Shown in pieces: positions 23,602 through 50,475 of a stretch of 64,000 nucleotides of DNA. The stretch's first letter is position 1. Every line of letters begins with the position of its first letter. A program made the position numbers and the translations under genes. The notes below the pieces were generated by a model that was given only the letters and a program-made list of their open reading frames with translations, had not been told where the DNA came from and made no database searches. This DNA is from Nymphaea colorata. Taxonomy: Eukaryota; Streptophyta; Magnoliopsida; Nymphaeales; Nymphaeaceae. The stretch lies in assembly GCF_008831285.2 (NCBI RefSeq), contig NC_045140.1, positions 25,934,131 to 25,998,130 of the forward strand, given 5' to 3'.

Positions 23602-26600
23602 TCAGATTAGATTGACCTGCTGGTGATGAGAGTTTCAGTTTTGTAAGCAAGCAAGCCAAATTGGTCTGGCCCTCTATGTCAATTCAGTTGGTTATTTTCG
23701 AAGCATGTGCATTCTTAAGTTTCAAAAGGTGATAGAATTGTTGCATGGATGTATTTGTCGGTGCTGTATTATTTACTTGTGGCCAAAATAACGGTATCAT
23801 GAAAAGTAAGGATGCAGGGTTATAAATTTTGGCATGATGCTGGTGGCGCTTGACAAGCCTGTAGGCTTATACTATTGCTTAGTGATATTCTCTCTGGAAG
23901 AAGATGGGGTTCAATTGCCCTGCCGTTTCAATAACTAATTTTCCAGTGGACAATTTCCACCTTTCTCTTTGAAAATTGGGCATGCCTCCGTGATTGCACA
24001 GGTATCTTTAGATGGTGTCGATGACTGAAAAAACATGTTTTCAATGTTTATGGCATGGCCATGCAAAGACATCGATCAATTGAATTAGGGTTGCCAATTA
24101 ATGAAACGGATTTGTCTACGATGATGGGTTTAGTATGCTCATTGACTGCACGTCGTGGTCTGTCTAAAACGTTTTCATTGTGGAAACTTTGAACCGATCG
24201 AAAGTCTGATCCCTTAATATATTTTCATTCAAATGCACTTTGAAAGCAAATTGGCTACCATTTTGATTTTTCTTAGAACTCTTTCTGGGAGCTGGATGTG
24301 AGACTGAAGATGACCAGATAAGGAAAGCTGGGGAAACCGCAGAAAACGCTTTTTGTTTGAATTTCGTAGACTCGTGGTGGATTGGCCTCTTCCGGTTCTT
24401 CATCTTTCCTTGTTTGTCTGCGTAATCATGAGAATGTGGCTAATAGTAACTAGTCCTATCCTTTATTTCCCTGTTCAATTAGGTGACCATTTCCAGCTCC
24501 TCTTCTTGTTAGCCCTTAAGCGTACCATGTAGGCTGTCTGGTTTTTTTTGCCAAATTTTATGTTCATTTTAATATTTGTTAGCATGCTGGCTTGTTTTTT
24601 GTGGGCGGATCTTTGGAAAAAGGGAACTTGAAAAGTCGAACAACCTCTGTCGATGATAAATATTGAGTGCACAATCTAATTTTATATCATGTACACTGTT
24701 CTCAGAATCACCAAGAAATATGATATTAATTGTGCGCCGGTTTCAACTTTTACATTTTTGCTAAATCTATAGTCATGAAGAGCGTCTACGTAAAAATTAA
24801 TTGCAACTCACTTTTTCTCATGTCTTTATTTATGAGTCATTTGATAATGTGTCCTTTGCAAGTGAAAGATAACTACTCCCGCTTTGCATTCTTTGCTGGC
24901 GCTGGCCAGACGTCTACTCATCCCTCTCTTCCCGCTCACATGGGGATGAATATCAAATTTTTTGTTCTGGAAACGTGCATGCCTTGAAACAAGATTAGTT
25001 GGTGGGCTTAGGATGTGAAGGAAGGTCAAGCAAATACCGCATCGCAGCAGCCATGCTTCCAAAACATGGGTTTATTGTACATTTTAACTGCCACTTTTGG
25101 TTTGTAATCTGTTAAGTAGGACAACAATCAAACGGTTTTAGATTTTACGAGTTATTTTGAGTGGTCAATCTTTCAATTCAAGCAAAGAGCTGTTCTTGAT
25201 TCCTCGTCCACTTTTTTTATTAAATAAAAGGGAGGTGGCCGTCAATCGCAGCAGATTTGCGTTGGAATTCAAGTTGCAGTAGTACGCCCAAGGAATTGTC
25301 CGCAACTTTTATCAACTCGTGGTGGCACCTTAGGTCAATCGCTCATCCTATTCGGATACGACGTGTTGATATTAAGGTCAATCCTGGGTTTCAACTTTCA
25401 AGAACTCGTTTCTCGAAGAGCAATTGCGGCGAGAAGCAGAGAAGGAGGCACACGCAATCACGGCCTGAAATCGACATGCAGAGAAGGGGTGCGCCGGATT
25501 CATGTTCGGAGACGCAAGCGTGACATTAATTTCCCTTGAAAAATCGTCTTCCTTGACTTAATTTTCTAAACATATGGCACCCACATGGTTGTATTGCACT
25601 GACGTGCATTCAACTGCATTTGAAATTATTTATTTATTTTTTAAATGTTCTAAACTCAAACTGCATGTGGCGGACAATGTAGTTGTCATGCTTCAGAACT
25701 TACAACCATACTCCTGGATAAGTTAATTTTGGAAGTTTGGTGTTGAGATTTTGAACGAAGTTCTGGGTTAACCTATATCAGTACCGCATACTTATGCGGC
25801 CTACCCAAGAGTGTGTGGCTCAGTTTGAACCATTGATCAGATCCATATGGTCAGGATTTGGGGAGGAAGAACATTAAAGAATGATTCAATTTCTAAAATA
25901 TATAAAAGCACAAATTTCAGTGGAAAAAATGCAGATCGCACACGGTTTTTCTTGTACAGATATGCATTGCACCTTCTAAATAGTGGAAGTTTACAATACC
26001 TCGACTTACTCTACTTGATCCCGGAATCTGAACGGTTATATACTTGTTCTAGAAGATGAACCTGAGTCAAAGGATCAGGTTATCAAGCTTCAAAGAAAAC
26101 GCAGGTACTGCTACCCCACCATCAACTAACGTTCAAAATCTTCAGTTCAAAGCAGCTCTGACCATTCAGTAGGGCACAAAAGAGAGAATGCAGGAACATG
26201 TTTGCCATACATCGAATTGGGAACGTCCAAAACATCGACGAACTTGTCTTCAAAGAAGCACAGAGATGTGGCCCTGCCGCAGTAATTGTTCACATTTCTT
26301 GGAAGATGACGGGAAGCACACGGTGCCATAGAAATCGATGACCCAACTCAGCATTTTGAATGGGTACTTTGCAAGTTGATGTTGTCGATCAAAGAAGATT
26401 TTGAATCGGAGAGAAGCATTAACTAGCGACCAGTTGGAAAAGTCAGCCATTACACTAAGTTTCCTTCGCATTTGCTTCTTATGTGGGAACATGATTGCTG
26501 TAGTGCATTCCTCAATTTCTTACTATTCATATTGTAGGTTATTACTTTTTTCCTTTTTGGTCTCCTTTAGATTTTTTGAATGATGAAACAGTTGTGAGTC

Positions 26601-26790
26601 CAATCAAGTTTAAGTCGACCACCCAGCACTTCCATGAAAAGCTGCAACCACTCAGTTTGACCCATTGCAAGGAAGGAAACACGCTTCTAACAGAAGAGAA
26701 CATGTTCAGAAATATTCTAGAAGGAAAGGAAGACGGCCTCTAACGTGTAATTATATATATGCATATGTAGATGGTGTATGACACAGCACA
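23602..26790. other. Intergenic region between the STIC2-like and phospholipase D genes
   Basis: Contains the 3' UTR of the STIC2-like gene and the 5' flank of the phospholipase D gene. I see no further gene, RNA gene or clear repeat. Open frames of 60-88 codons at 24.1-26.5 kb overlap on both strands and match nothing I know. Confidence 0.55.
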
Positions 26791-29700
26791 ATGTGCAGCG
26801 ATAAAGGAGGAGCAAGAGAGGGCATGGGGGGATCTCATCTGCTACTTCATGGCGTCCTCAATGTAACCATTTTCGAAGCTGCTGACCTTCATCACGACAT
26901 TCACAGGCTCGAATTACAGGTACATCTCTCTCTCTCTCTCTTTGTTTCCCCCAACATTAGTAAGAAAATCAGAACTGATTTAGATTGGTTATTTAGTGGA
27001 AGCCAGAAACGTCAAAATTTTTGCAATTTTCTTCAAGACAAGCTTTTACGAATATGATTCGTATACTTTGTTAGAGAAAAATACTAGAGTTGGAGCCTTA
27101 GATATGTGTGCTACAGATAGCTGACGAGAGGAGCATTGAAAATGATAGCAATATGCCATTGACCTTTTTCCGATAGTTTTGAAAACTGTTCATAAAAAAC
27201 TATACTACCTATGAAGTTTTTGCGTTTCGGTTGCCTAAAAATTGGAGTAATCACTCGATACTATTTGTACTATTCAATCAAATTCAACTTAATTGCTTAT
27301 TGAACTGATTTAGTTCCCTACTCAAGAAATATCCAATATCAATAAGAATTTTGAGGAATTGTTTCATCTATTTATTGTGTAAAAGGGAAACCACTGCATC
27401 TAGTTGTAACCCAGATTCGATTTAATAATGATGCGCTTGCGCCATCTTGAGAAATTTTTTCAGACTTCTTAAAATTCAAAGGCTACCAACGTGCCAAATT
27501 TTTTATCATTCAAAGAGAAACCTACTTTTTTGGGGAAAAGCCTGACATCTCTCATGATGAACACAACATTTATAGGGAGGGACTTTGCTAGTTCAAGAAC
27601 AAACTTGGGCTTAGATGCAGCGGGTGTGCTGGATTCTGTTGTCAGATCTCTCAATCTGATCTGCTCATTCCGTGCCCATGAGACGTGGTGACGGTGAGAT
27701 CAGGCTCAGTCGCTTCTTTAAGTCGCGGAAAATTAAAACGACACACAAACTGAGACAGATAGGACTCGTGAAAGCAGTGTGAGCTGTGAAGTAGGACGCT
27801 GATAAGGGAGAACAAAGTTTGAAAGAAAGAAATCAGGCACGCTGACATCTATGGCTTGTTCTCTTACTGTTTCTGCATTCAAGAAAGAACGTGGAAACAT
27901 GGGACTGAACCAGAGATTGTATCTGAGAGGCTGTTCAGCCTTCCAGCGCCTTACCCAGCTGTCCTGTGGCCGCCGGCCTTGAAGAAAGAGAGAGACAGAT
28001 AGAGATGTCCGATGCTTCCTTTCGTCTCTTTCAGAGATCCCCTCAAAACAAAAAATTTGACGGGGGCCACTTTTTCAAAAAGCTAAAGGCCAAACTTTAG
28101 ATTCACTTCACTCTTTTTGGCAGATTATAATTTTTTTTTACGGGCCCAATTTTCTTTATGAAATTTCCTTACGGCCTTTCATATTTCTATTATATTTTAA
28201 TAGGTACTTCATTCTTTCAAAACTTCCCTTGAGCTGGAAGAACTTGGCTTCTGAATTTTTCTTGTCAGACCCAACCTAAATCTGCCCCAAGTCTTATTGG
28301 ATCTATTTGATTGCGAGGTATTCTAAGAAGATTGCTATGTTCATAGCAATTTATATATTGTTGAATCTATTTAGTTCAGACTTGGAGCTGTTTCATACAT
28401 TCATTTTTTGGTACATGCGTATGACAGAAAAAATATTACAGCTTTTCAGACGGATTCTAAAGGATCAAATTCCATTTGCAAGCTGCCATGGAAATGAACC
28501 TGCTTTAGATAACCAATCATCATCATGCATGTTTCTCTTTTCTTATATCAGGCAGCCGAGAACTCAGAAAAATCATTGGACTTGAATGATTTTCCACACA
28601 GCAAGCTGTATACAACAGTGGACATTGGGCTGGAACGGCTTGCAGAGACCCAGGTTGTAAAATTCCACGCTGAGAACCCAATCTGGGATCAGTCTTTCCG
28701 GATCTACACAGCGCACAATACAGATTTCATTATCATCTCAGTAAGAGACCATCTGCCACTCTACACCGATATTGTTGGTAGGGCCAAGATTCCGGTTACC
28801 GAACAGTTTCAATCCGGTGAACCAATACAAGGCTGGTTTAAACTACTGAACCATGAAGACAGGCAGCTTGGCAATGCAAAGATCCGTATCCACCTCCAAT
28901 TCACTGATGCCAAACTAGACCCACATTGGGGCCAGGGAATCAAGGATCAACAATTTTCAGGTGTACCTCACACTTTCTTTCCACTAAGGCCAAATTGCCA
29001 TGTTACCTTGTATCAACACTCTCATCTTTCAGATGAATATAGACCTCCAATCAATATCTGCGGCAATCATAGGCTTGAACCAGCAAGGTACTGGGAGGAC
29101 CTTTACAAGGCCATAGATCAAGCCCAGCACTTTATCTATATAGCAGGTTGGTCAATCAATGTATCTATAACACTTGTTCGTGACCCAGGGCGGCCGGTGC
29201 TTGGATCTAAGGGTGTGACCCTAGGTGAACTCCTTAAGCAGAAGGCTGATGAGGGATTAACGGTCTTGGTGATGGTCTGGCAGGATCGGACCTCGGTTTC
29301 CCTCTTGAGCAATGCTGGCCTTATGAAGACTCATGACACTGAGACCTTTGAATACTTCAAAGGTACAAATGTCAAGTGTTTCTTGTGTGCTAGAAATGCA
29401 AACCCTTCAGTGAGTACAGCTGAGCACATCCAGATTGGGACTGAGTTCACACATCACCAGAAGACTGTGACCCTTGATGCAGAAGGACATGATTCAGCTA
29501 GAAAAGTAATCAGTTTTGTTGGCGGAATTGATCTCTGTGACGGAAGGTAATTTTTCGTGCCAATCACAACTGGATTTTAAAATGAACTAGTGAATATTTG
29601 CATGAGCTTGATTAGGACACAAACCCTTGTCTAAAATGCCCACATGGACTTAAGATTTTATCAGTACGAATAAGCTTGTCCATGCATCCTATGGGTTTAA

Positions 29701-31744
29701 GCCCAGCAGGATGTGTAGTTCTGAACTTTCATGGCTTTAGTGGCTATCAATAGTGTGGGAATGGCATCAGTAGAGAGCACTCAGTAGTCACTAGAAGTGC
29801 TATAGGGTTGCTAACTCTCAAAAAGAGCCAACATCATATGCAGCATGATTCGCATATATGCTATAGCAAGTTTTCCCTGTACTGTGGTATGATCTGAATT
29901 GCATTGTTATGATAATGAGCATCATCTGTACTGCAACATAACCTGCATACGCCAACTAATATAGTTAGAATTTTTTCTGTGTTAATTTAACTTAGTCTGA
30001 ATTTTATTAGGTATGACGACGAGCAGCATGAACTGTTCCAAAAGTTGGACACTGCCTACTTGCATGACTTTCAGCAGAACAATATTGAGGATGCTGACCT
30101 TAAACACGGAGGTCCGCGTGAGCCATGGCATGATGCTCACTCCCGCATAGAAGGCACAGCTGCTTGGGATGTCCTAACCAACTTTCAGCAACGTTGGCGA
30201 AAACAATGCCCCCTGAATTTATAGACTCTCTGCTTGAAATAGGCCACTTTCCTGATGTTTTCCCTCCACCAGAATCTTATCAATCTGGTGATGACAGTTC
30301 ATCATCTTGGTCAGTCCAAGTTTTCAGGTCTATTGATGATGCATCAGTCATTGGATTCCCAGTTTACCCTAAGGCGGCATTTGCACTTGGACTGCACAAA
30401 CGCAAAGATGTGACAATTGATCGAAGTATACATGCTGGTTACATTGAAGCAGTACGGAGAGCTAGGAGGTTCATTTACATAGAAAACCAGTACTTTTTTG
30501 GCAGCTGTTTTGCTTGGTCTGAAGATAGAGATTGTGGCTGCTCGAATTTGGTCCCAATTGAGATTGCGCTGAAGATTGCTAGTAAGATAAGAGCAGGAGA
30601 AAGGTTTTGTGCATATGTGGTGACACCAATGTGGCCAGAAGGAAAACCTGAATCTGATACTGTACAGACCATTCTACACTGGAATAGAATGACCATGGAG
30701 ATGATGTATAGAATCATAGGAAGTGCTATCAACGAGGCTGGTATGGAAGGAAAGGCCAGTGTTTGTGATTATCTGAATTTTTACTGCCTTGGGAACAGAG
30801 AAGTTAAAAGGGCAGAAGAGTACAAGCCACTCAAGTTGCCAGAAGTGGGATGCAATTATTGGCGAGCACAGATGAACCGGAGGGCCCCAATATATGTGCA
30901 CTCAAAGCTCATGATCGGTAAGAAACCAAAACTCGTACTTGAACATTTATCTAAGAGTGTTTAGGAAATCTCGAGATTGGTTAATGTTGACTGCTGATTG
31001 CTTTGTTGGTCCACTTTGATTTGAGATGGTCCTGGCCTGAATTTGTAAGTATGAACGCCTGACCATGTAATTTAAGCCGTCTAATTGCCCAGGATGTTAA
31101 CAATTAGGATAATGGAGTTGTTCTTGATCGAACCCATTTCATGCTTGCAGATGTGAACTATGAATTGATCAGTCTGATGTGAAAATTGTCTGAGCCATTT
31201 CATCATCTGATTTTGTTTCTATATTTCTTAGAAATTTCCTGTAGGTATGCTTCTGTCTATCTATTAGCTAATCGAGTGGATTGAATGTTGTAATATCGCA
31301 GTGGATGATGAGTACATAATAATTGGGTCGGCCAACTTGAACCAAAGATCACTTGATGGAGGAAGAGACACGGAGATTGCCCATGGCTCATTTCAACCGG
31401 CACACATCAACGGACTAAACGAACCAGCTCGAGGTCATATCTATGGCTACAGAATGTCCCTCTGGTACGAGCATTTTGTAAACCAACACATGGAGTCCTT
31501 GGATATTTTCAATCAACCAGAGAGCCCGGAGTGCGTGAGGATGGTAAATAAGATTGCTTATCATCTCTGGGAGTTGTATTCTGGGGATGAAGTCGTGGAG
31601 CTTCCAGGCTATCTGCTGCCATTTCCTGTGTGTGTCTTAGAAGATGGGACTCTAGTGGACCTGACTGAAAGTGGCGTGTTCCCGGACACTAGTGCAAGTA
31701 TCAAGGGAAAGAGATCACTTCTCCCTCACATGCTCACCACTTGA
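26791..31744 (+). CDS. PLDEPSILON: Phospholipase D epsilon-like (PLD alpha 4 class), with one apparent frameshift
   Basis: Hydrolyses phospholipids to phosphatidic acid; the epsilon class is linked to nitrogen signalling and growth in Arabidopsis. Exons 26791-26919, 28552-29546, 30011-30917 and 31302-31744 are GT-AG. An N-terminal C2 domain occupies about residues 15-155. The first HKD motif is HHQKTVTLD (about residues 344-352), the second VHSKLMIVD across the exon 3/4 junction, followed by GSANLNQRS. The epsilon class is indicated by [35 protein letters not shown] and the LECVR-type, [11 protein letters not shown] and FPDT C-terminal blocks. Exon 3 changes frame once, within CCCCC at 30209-30213: RWRKQC is read in one frame and [10 protein letters not shown] in the next. 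One more C would keep the frame, for a product of about 824 residues (Arabidopsis form 762). An inner Met at 26824 is an equally good start. Confidence 0.9.
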
Positions 31745-32458
31745 TAAAAACAAAGTGTGTTCTTCGGTTTTGTTAGTTAGAATGCGTACCCATTAGGCAA
31801 GGTAATTGTGTTTGTAACCATTGATTCATTTGTACAATTAGAACTTTAAATTGAATAGATTGAAATCTCGCTCTCATTCTATTTCGGTCTTTCCCCTCAT
31901 TATAGCAAGAAAAAATGCAAAGCTTCTGAAGGTTCTCTTATGACATGTCTGCGCTCCAGTCTATATTTAGACGTAGACCCAACTCGGCCGGAGGCCTACC
32001 CTACCAAGATTGCATTGGAACCCATTGATAGCAGGGGGAGCCAGAAATTTCTGTCTAAGGGGCACTAGCAATAAACCTTAAAATTTTAAGGAGCATCAAC
32101 AAGTCAGTAAGAAAAATTGCCCTAAGATATCAATATAAAAACAAGTATCCTCTGATTGATTGCCCTGCTCAGTTTTACCGGTCCCATTCAAAGTTCAAAG
32201 TCCAGTTAGACTGAGATGAAATTATGCATTTTAAAATGGAGAGATCAGATCTCAAATTTTTCAACATCACAAGCTTAACCGCAGGCCTTATTCCAAATTA
32301 TCAGTAGAACTGTGGCTGTTCGTATCCGGAACTCTGAAAGTCATTCTTAGAATAACAATAAAGAAACAATCTTACAGTAAATAATTACTTCTTGCACTCA
32401 CAAGTCCTCAAGGAGGACGACTAACGCTTTCTCTGTATCTGAAAAAATGAGAAACGTT
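31745..32458. other. Convergent intergenic region (PLD and SCPL-A 3' ends)
   Basis: About 710 bp between two convergent genes. It holds both 3' UTRs and, at about 32033-32110, a repeat remnant starting GGGAGCCAGAAATTTC with AAGGGGC soon after. Nothing else is recognisable. Confidence 0.5.
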
Positions 32459-38182
<5,724 letters not shown>

Positions 38183-40474
38183 TCAGAGAGGAACTTATTA
38201 AAAGATGACAATTAAGAGGAAAGAAGGGGAAGCGGGGCCATTCCTTCTATCCCAGAGTAACACCAGATATGCTGCAGATTGGCAGTGTTGAAAGTTCTAA
38301 TAAAATAAATAAAGACATAGGAAACTATTTACAATACCATCCAAGTTGGCAGCTAGTGACAAAGATGGTCTCAGCCTTGCTTTCACTGTGTTTTCAACAT
38401 GAACTGATATTGTGGCCCCAAAGGTTTCTGGATGAGCGGAGGAAACCCACCCCTCAAATAAGATCCTGAAGCTCTTCTCATTCTCACCACCTCCAAGGTT
38501 CAGATCTAAGTAGTTCTAGAGTGCACTCTTCAACTAGAATGTCTATTTGCAGTTTAAAAAAAATAGTATGTGTCCCATAATTTCTACAAAACCTAATCCA
38601 CTGATCAGGACCTTAGAAACTAACACCGTTTTGGATTGGATTGGAGTTCAGAATCTTTTCTTCTTTTTCTAATTTCCAAAAGGCAGTGGAGACAATAATG
38701 GTAGGATTTGACTGTCAGCATTTAAAACATATGCAGGAGGTAACAGTGAAAGCAGAATGCTGCAGAAGAGTTAACCATTGAATGCAAAGTGAAGGTTTCT
38801 CTGCAAGAGGTAAACAAGGGATGGTCCATCCCAAGAGAATGTGATCAACCTGGGTGTCTCACTCTATCTTCTCTTTTTTTTTTCAGATAAAATAGGAGTT
38901 TATTTGGCGATAAGTGCATGGAGTATCGGGTTAAAATCAGATGTAAATAACCAAAAAATGGCAAAACTAATATCATACAAGATTTAATTAGCCTATTGAA
39001 ACCTACTTATTGGCATTTTATTAAATTTATCATTGGATATATCACGCTCAATTATATTTGAGTGTTGGTCGCATCCATAACAATCGAGTCTGAGAAGTAA
39101 AATCAATAGGAGGCTGAACATTATGGTTCTTAATCCAAGTGCTTTCTTTTTAAAATGACCAAGGAACCTTCTAAGAAAAAGAACACTTAATGGGCGTGCC
39201 CCCTAGAAGTAACAGCAGACCATATTTTATGTTATGATGAATCTTATAACTGGGTGGTAATTAAAAAAGTAATATGTTCCTGTTGGTGCCCATTTAGTTG
39301 ATTTGATCTTCTTTTCAGCAACGTCCCTTTGATAATCTCGCAATGAAGTCGAAGATTTGACAGATAACGCTTGAAACAGAAGCTATTTTCCAATTAATTG
39401 ATCGACAGCGATCTCTCTTGCTTACAGTGCAAGAGGATCTAAAGCGATTTATTACGAGGCAAAGGCCGAAGAAAGGTGAACTTTTGACTCTTGCCATTCT
39501 CGGAGACGAAAGCTGGCAATGGTTTGCTGCCGTCAAATTCAAGTTATCTTCCAACCATCCTTGCCAAAAGGTTCAGAGTGCTAGATTGAGTTGCCTGCGC
39601 CGTTATGGGCACTCAACATACATACAATAAAAGTAATGGGACATTTTAGTAACTTTTAAAAAGACATGTCCTTTATAGTTTTTTTTTATTTTTTTCAATT
39701 TATATTTTTGTTTTCCCAAAAAGATTTTTTTTTTTTTCTGTGTGAATGAAATGATACTTTCGCAACGAAAATTTAGTGTGCCAGTATGGCTCATATAACC
39801 AAGTTGGTCATAGTGCTTATCATAGCATTAATTAATCAACTGTTCTACATCTGATTAGAATGAATATCTGATCAAAGCTTGCATAATATTCTTAGTTTGA
39901 CTATCCCATGAAACTTCTAAACTAGGTTTCAAAGCATGAAATTTTATTAAACCGTATAAATTAGAATCTTTGCAGACAACCGTTTAAAGCTGCAGTAAGC
40001 ACGGCAAAAACAAGCCTTTCCATCATGGAGAAACACGCCAACATATTATGCTAAAAGAACCAGAAACTCATTCGCGGGACATAGTAAGCAAAATCAGTAA
40101 AAAAAAAAAAGGCTTTCATTTTTTTGGTTGTGAAACTTCCTGCAAGAACTTTTGTCTTGCATTTCTGCACTAATAGTTTTTTTTGCGCTTGATTCTGGAG
40201 ATAAGGCAACATGTATTGTACAGGACAAGCTTGCTTTGAACATACTTGTGGAACAAGGGAAGACACTTTGCGATGCACATGGTGATGTTTTTTTGTGGGT
40301 TAAGTGACTTTCTAGGTCAGTACCTATGCATGTTACATGCATATTTCTGCACATTATTTGCATATGTTCATGCATAATCGCTAATTCATATATATGCCTG
40401 ACACCACACTGAATGTACGTGAATTACTGTATGAATCCCTTGTTAATCCATTCAGTCATGAGGCTGCTAAGGTG

Positions 40475-40477
<3 letters not shown>

Positions 40478-40525
<48 letters not shown>
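40478..40525. repeat. (TA)n microsatellite
   Basis: About 24 uninterrupted TA units. Confidence 0.97.
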
Positions 40526-40528
<3 letters not shown>

Positions 40529-40789
40529 TTGTCTGCATGTCTGATGGTGCCATTAGATCCTGTGTCATGTACCTAAGTTTTACCTTCCATTCATAGTGGG
40601 TGATTTTTTAGTCTATTGTAGTTTAATTGTCCTCAATGTTCAGCTAAAATTGAATTGAGAAGTTCCATGAATGAATAACCTGTTTTTGCCATCCAAACGA
40701 AACCCAATTTAAAAAATAGAAACCTGGTTTACACGCATAGTTTAGAAAATAAGGTTTGCACAAAACCTTGGTTTCATCATAACTAAGCC

Positions 40790-40960
40790 TGGGCATCGGG
40801 CCAGACTCGACCATTCAAACCCGAGTCCGGCTCGATTAAGTTAAAATAATATATAAAATATAATTAATTGTATTAAAATATTATATATATAAATTAATAA
40901 AATAAATATTAAAAATTTATTGGCCCCACTGAGTTTATAGGGTGGGGCCAGATCATGACA
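40790..40960. repeat. Transposon-like remnant with a terminal hairpin
   Basis: Begins with CTGGGCATCGGGCCAGACTC and GAGTCCGGCTCG, a G/C-rich wording common at the ends of plant DNA-transposon remnants, then about 90 bp of A/T, then a perfect hairpin: TGGCCCCAC at 40921-40929 and GTGGGGCCA at 40942-40950, with a 12-nt loop. No coding capacity. Confidence 0.3.
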
Positions 40961-41612
40961 ATAATAGAGATTTTAACGCAGACACCTTTCAAGTGGACCA
41001 TACTGACACCCTCGAGGCTTTTTGCGTTTGAAGATCAACAAATGCAGATAAGAACGCTTCTAACAAATTTCCAATATACAACCATGCATTTACTAAAATA
41101 ATTATGACCGGTTCCGTTTAAGAAGAGGTCCTACATGGCAAAATAATTATGATTTTCATGCGCATCTAACAACTGCTGTGTATTATAAGAAAGGTAATGA
41201 GGATGCTTCACTGACGTAAGGTTTGTCTTCCCAATGGACAAGGGAAGGGACTCTGTAATTGGTGTATGGTAAAAAATTATTTTGCATATCAGCGCCGTGG
41301 TTTAGCCATTTTAAAAAAAGCCTCCTTTTAAAATAATCTTTTTGCGGCGACACCACTCCGCCGACCCAATGTGCTTCCGAACCCGAGTTCGCATTTGCCT
41401 TAAAATTCATTAAATGTAAAGGAGAAAAAGCAAATTTACTGCAAGCCTTTCTTACTTTTTAAGTTGCGGGCAGATGTGAGATGTGGCCATGTGGGGTGCC
41501 TGAAGAAATACATAAATATAAGGCCTACTTTGAGATTATGACCAAACGTGGACCCCTATAACCTATAATTCCCCATACTGAAACCGGATTAAAAGGTAAT
41601 TAAACTATTAAT

Positions 41613-41880
41613 GGTATGGCGGCACGCGCACGCATCCCGTTCTCCTTCTTATGTGGTGAGATTCTTTTCTCCGGTGGGAACAAGCAAACGCCGACCGAAC
41701 AAAGCTTCCGTTGGCTTTTCTTGCGCCATATCCTCTTCTCAGTTCCGTCGATCCGAAGCAGGAAGACTCAAAACTTTGACGGAAAATGCGAACCTTATCA
41801 GGTTTGTTCATCAAATGCAGATGAATTTTCACGATCATGTGCTGGAAACTTCATTGGTGAAGACAAACACAATTTAGGTA
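41613..41880 (+). other. Orphan open-frame patch, possible gene fragment
   Basis: A GC-richer stretch with two overlapping plus-strand open frames of 88-89 codons and one on the minus strand. One plus frame (SRSPSYVVRFFSPVG..., many Ser/Arg/Lys and few acidic residues) has the look of an organelle transit peptide and is followed by a possible donor (CAG|GTTTGT near 41801). I recognise no domain and see no continuing exon. It may be a gene fragment or chance. Confidence 0.2.
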
Positions 41881-42634
41881 GCTAGGACGTTACCGGATAC
41901 TACAGTTAGAATTTGTTGTTCGCCGCAATCTCTACGGCGAAATAGACTTTTACAAAGCATAGGAAGAAAAAAAAAAGATGGCAGAAAAAAGAAAAAGTTC
42001 AGAGAGTGCATAGTTACAGTTTTCAGAAATTTTAAGATGGCCTAATTATATGTCTTCAGCAATTTTTGAAAATGCAAGGGGCAAGGGGCCTGTGTCCCGA
42101 TGGAAGAAAAGATTGTTGAAGAGCAATGAGCTGTTCCCAAAAGCTGTCAAGTAAGCAGGATGTTATAACGTTAAAATCTAAAGGCATCAAATGCAGCAAC
42201 ACCACCAGAAAATTATCCTTTTCTTGTTTCTAACACAAGGACATGACGATGCAAGTATTCCTGCCCTCAAGACCCTTGTAACTTTTGGCTTGTCCACAGG
42301 TAGCTCTCATGGTTTTGGACTCTTGACTGTTTTCATGATAGCCAATGAACTGCCCACTACACCAATGCCCTTCAATCCAGCATTAGCTGCATCAATTTGA
42401 AAATCTTGCAGGTGATCTAACGCACACTGACTTGAGTTGGAAACAGAAAAGAAAGGTCTCAAGGATTTCTTTCCTTGCGTTATTCATTATTTAAAGAGTG
42501 GATAACATGGCCTTCCACAAACTGTTTTATAGACAATTCGGGGAGAAACAGAAGAAAGGCAGCCAATGATATTTTCTTTGCAAGTAAAAAATTATGAGAG
42601 TAAGTAACTGATATTGCATCCACTTGAAAAATAA

Positions 42635-50027
<7,393 letters not shown>

Positions 50028-50295
50028 TTATGAAGACTACTCTTATGCCTTTCTATGATGAGCTAAAGCTCTCTCTCTCTCGCTCTCTGTTGTGTGTGGG
50101 GTGGGGTGGGGTAGGGGTTGAATTTGGTCATGAATGATGCAGGAGGAGGGAGGTCAATTATGGAGACAAGGGAAGGGCGGACTCGCTTTCTATGTCCAAT
50201 GTTGACGCATAACTACAGCTTGGCAGTGTTGGCAGATGCGCCCTGACGCTTCCATGTACATATAAATTAAGTAAAGCAAACAAATGGACAAACAT

Positions 50296-50297
<2 letters not shown>

Positions 50298-50380
<83 letters not shown>
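50298..50380. repeat. Long (TA)n microsatellite
   Basis: About 41 uninterrupted TA units, the longest in the window. It lies between the divergent starts of SCPL copy B and the candidate peptide gene at 50476. Confidence 0.97.
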
Positions 50381-50383
<3 letters not shown>

Positions 50384-50475
50384 GAGAGACGATAATGGTA
50401 GGTGTTATAATGCGAACATTTAAGGAAGTAGGAAAGGTAAAGCGGAAGAAGACAGCAGTACCATTAAATGCAGGG

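Noticed and set aside
25257-25523. 88-codon basic open frame in the STIC2-PLD spacer
   Set aside because: No domain, no splice partners, composition close to random.
42320-42475. Minus-strand peptide-like stretch (DHLQDFQIDAANAGLKGIGV...) just downstream of SCPL copy B
   Set aside because: Coherent looking for about 40 residues, but no start, no clear splice sites and no family recognised; the plus strand is open as well.
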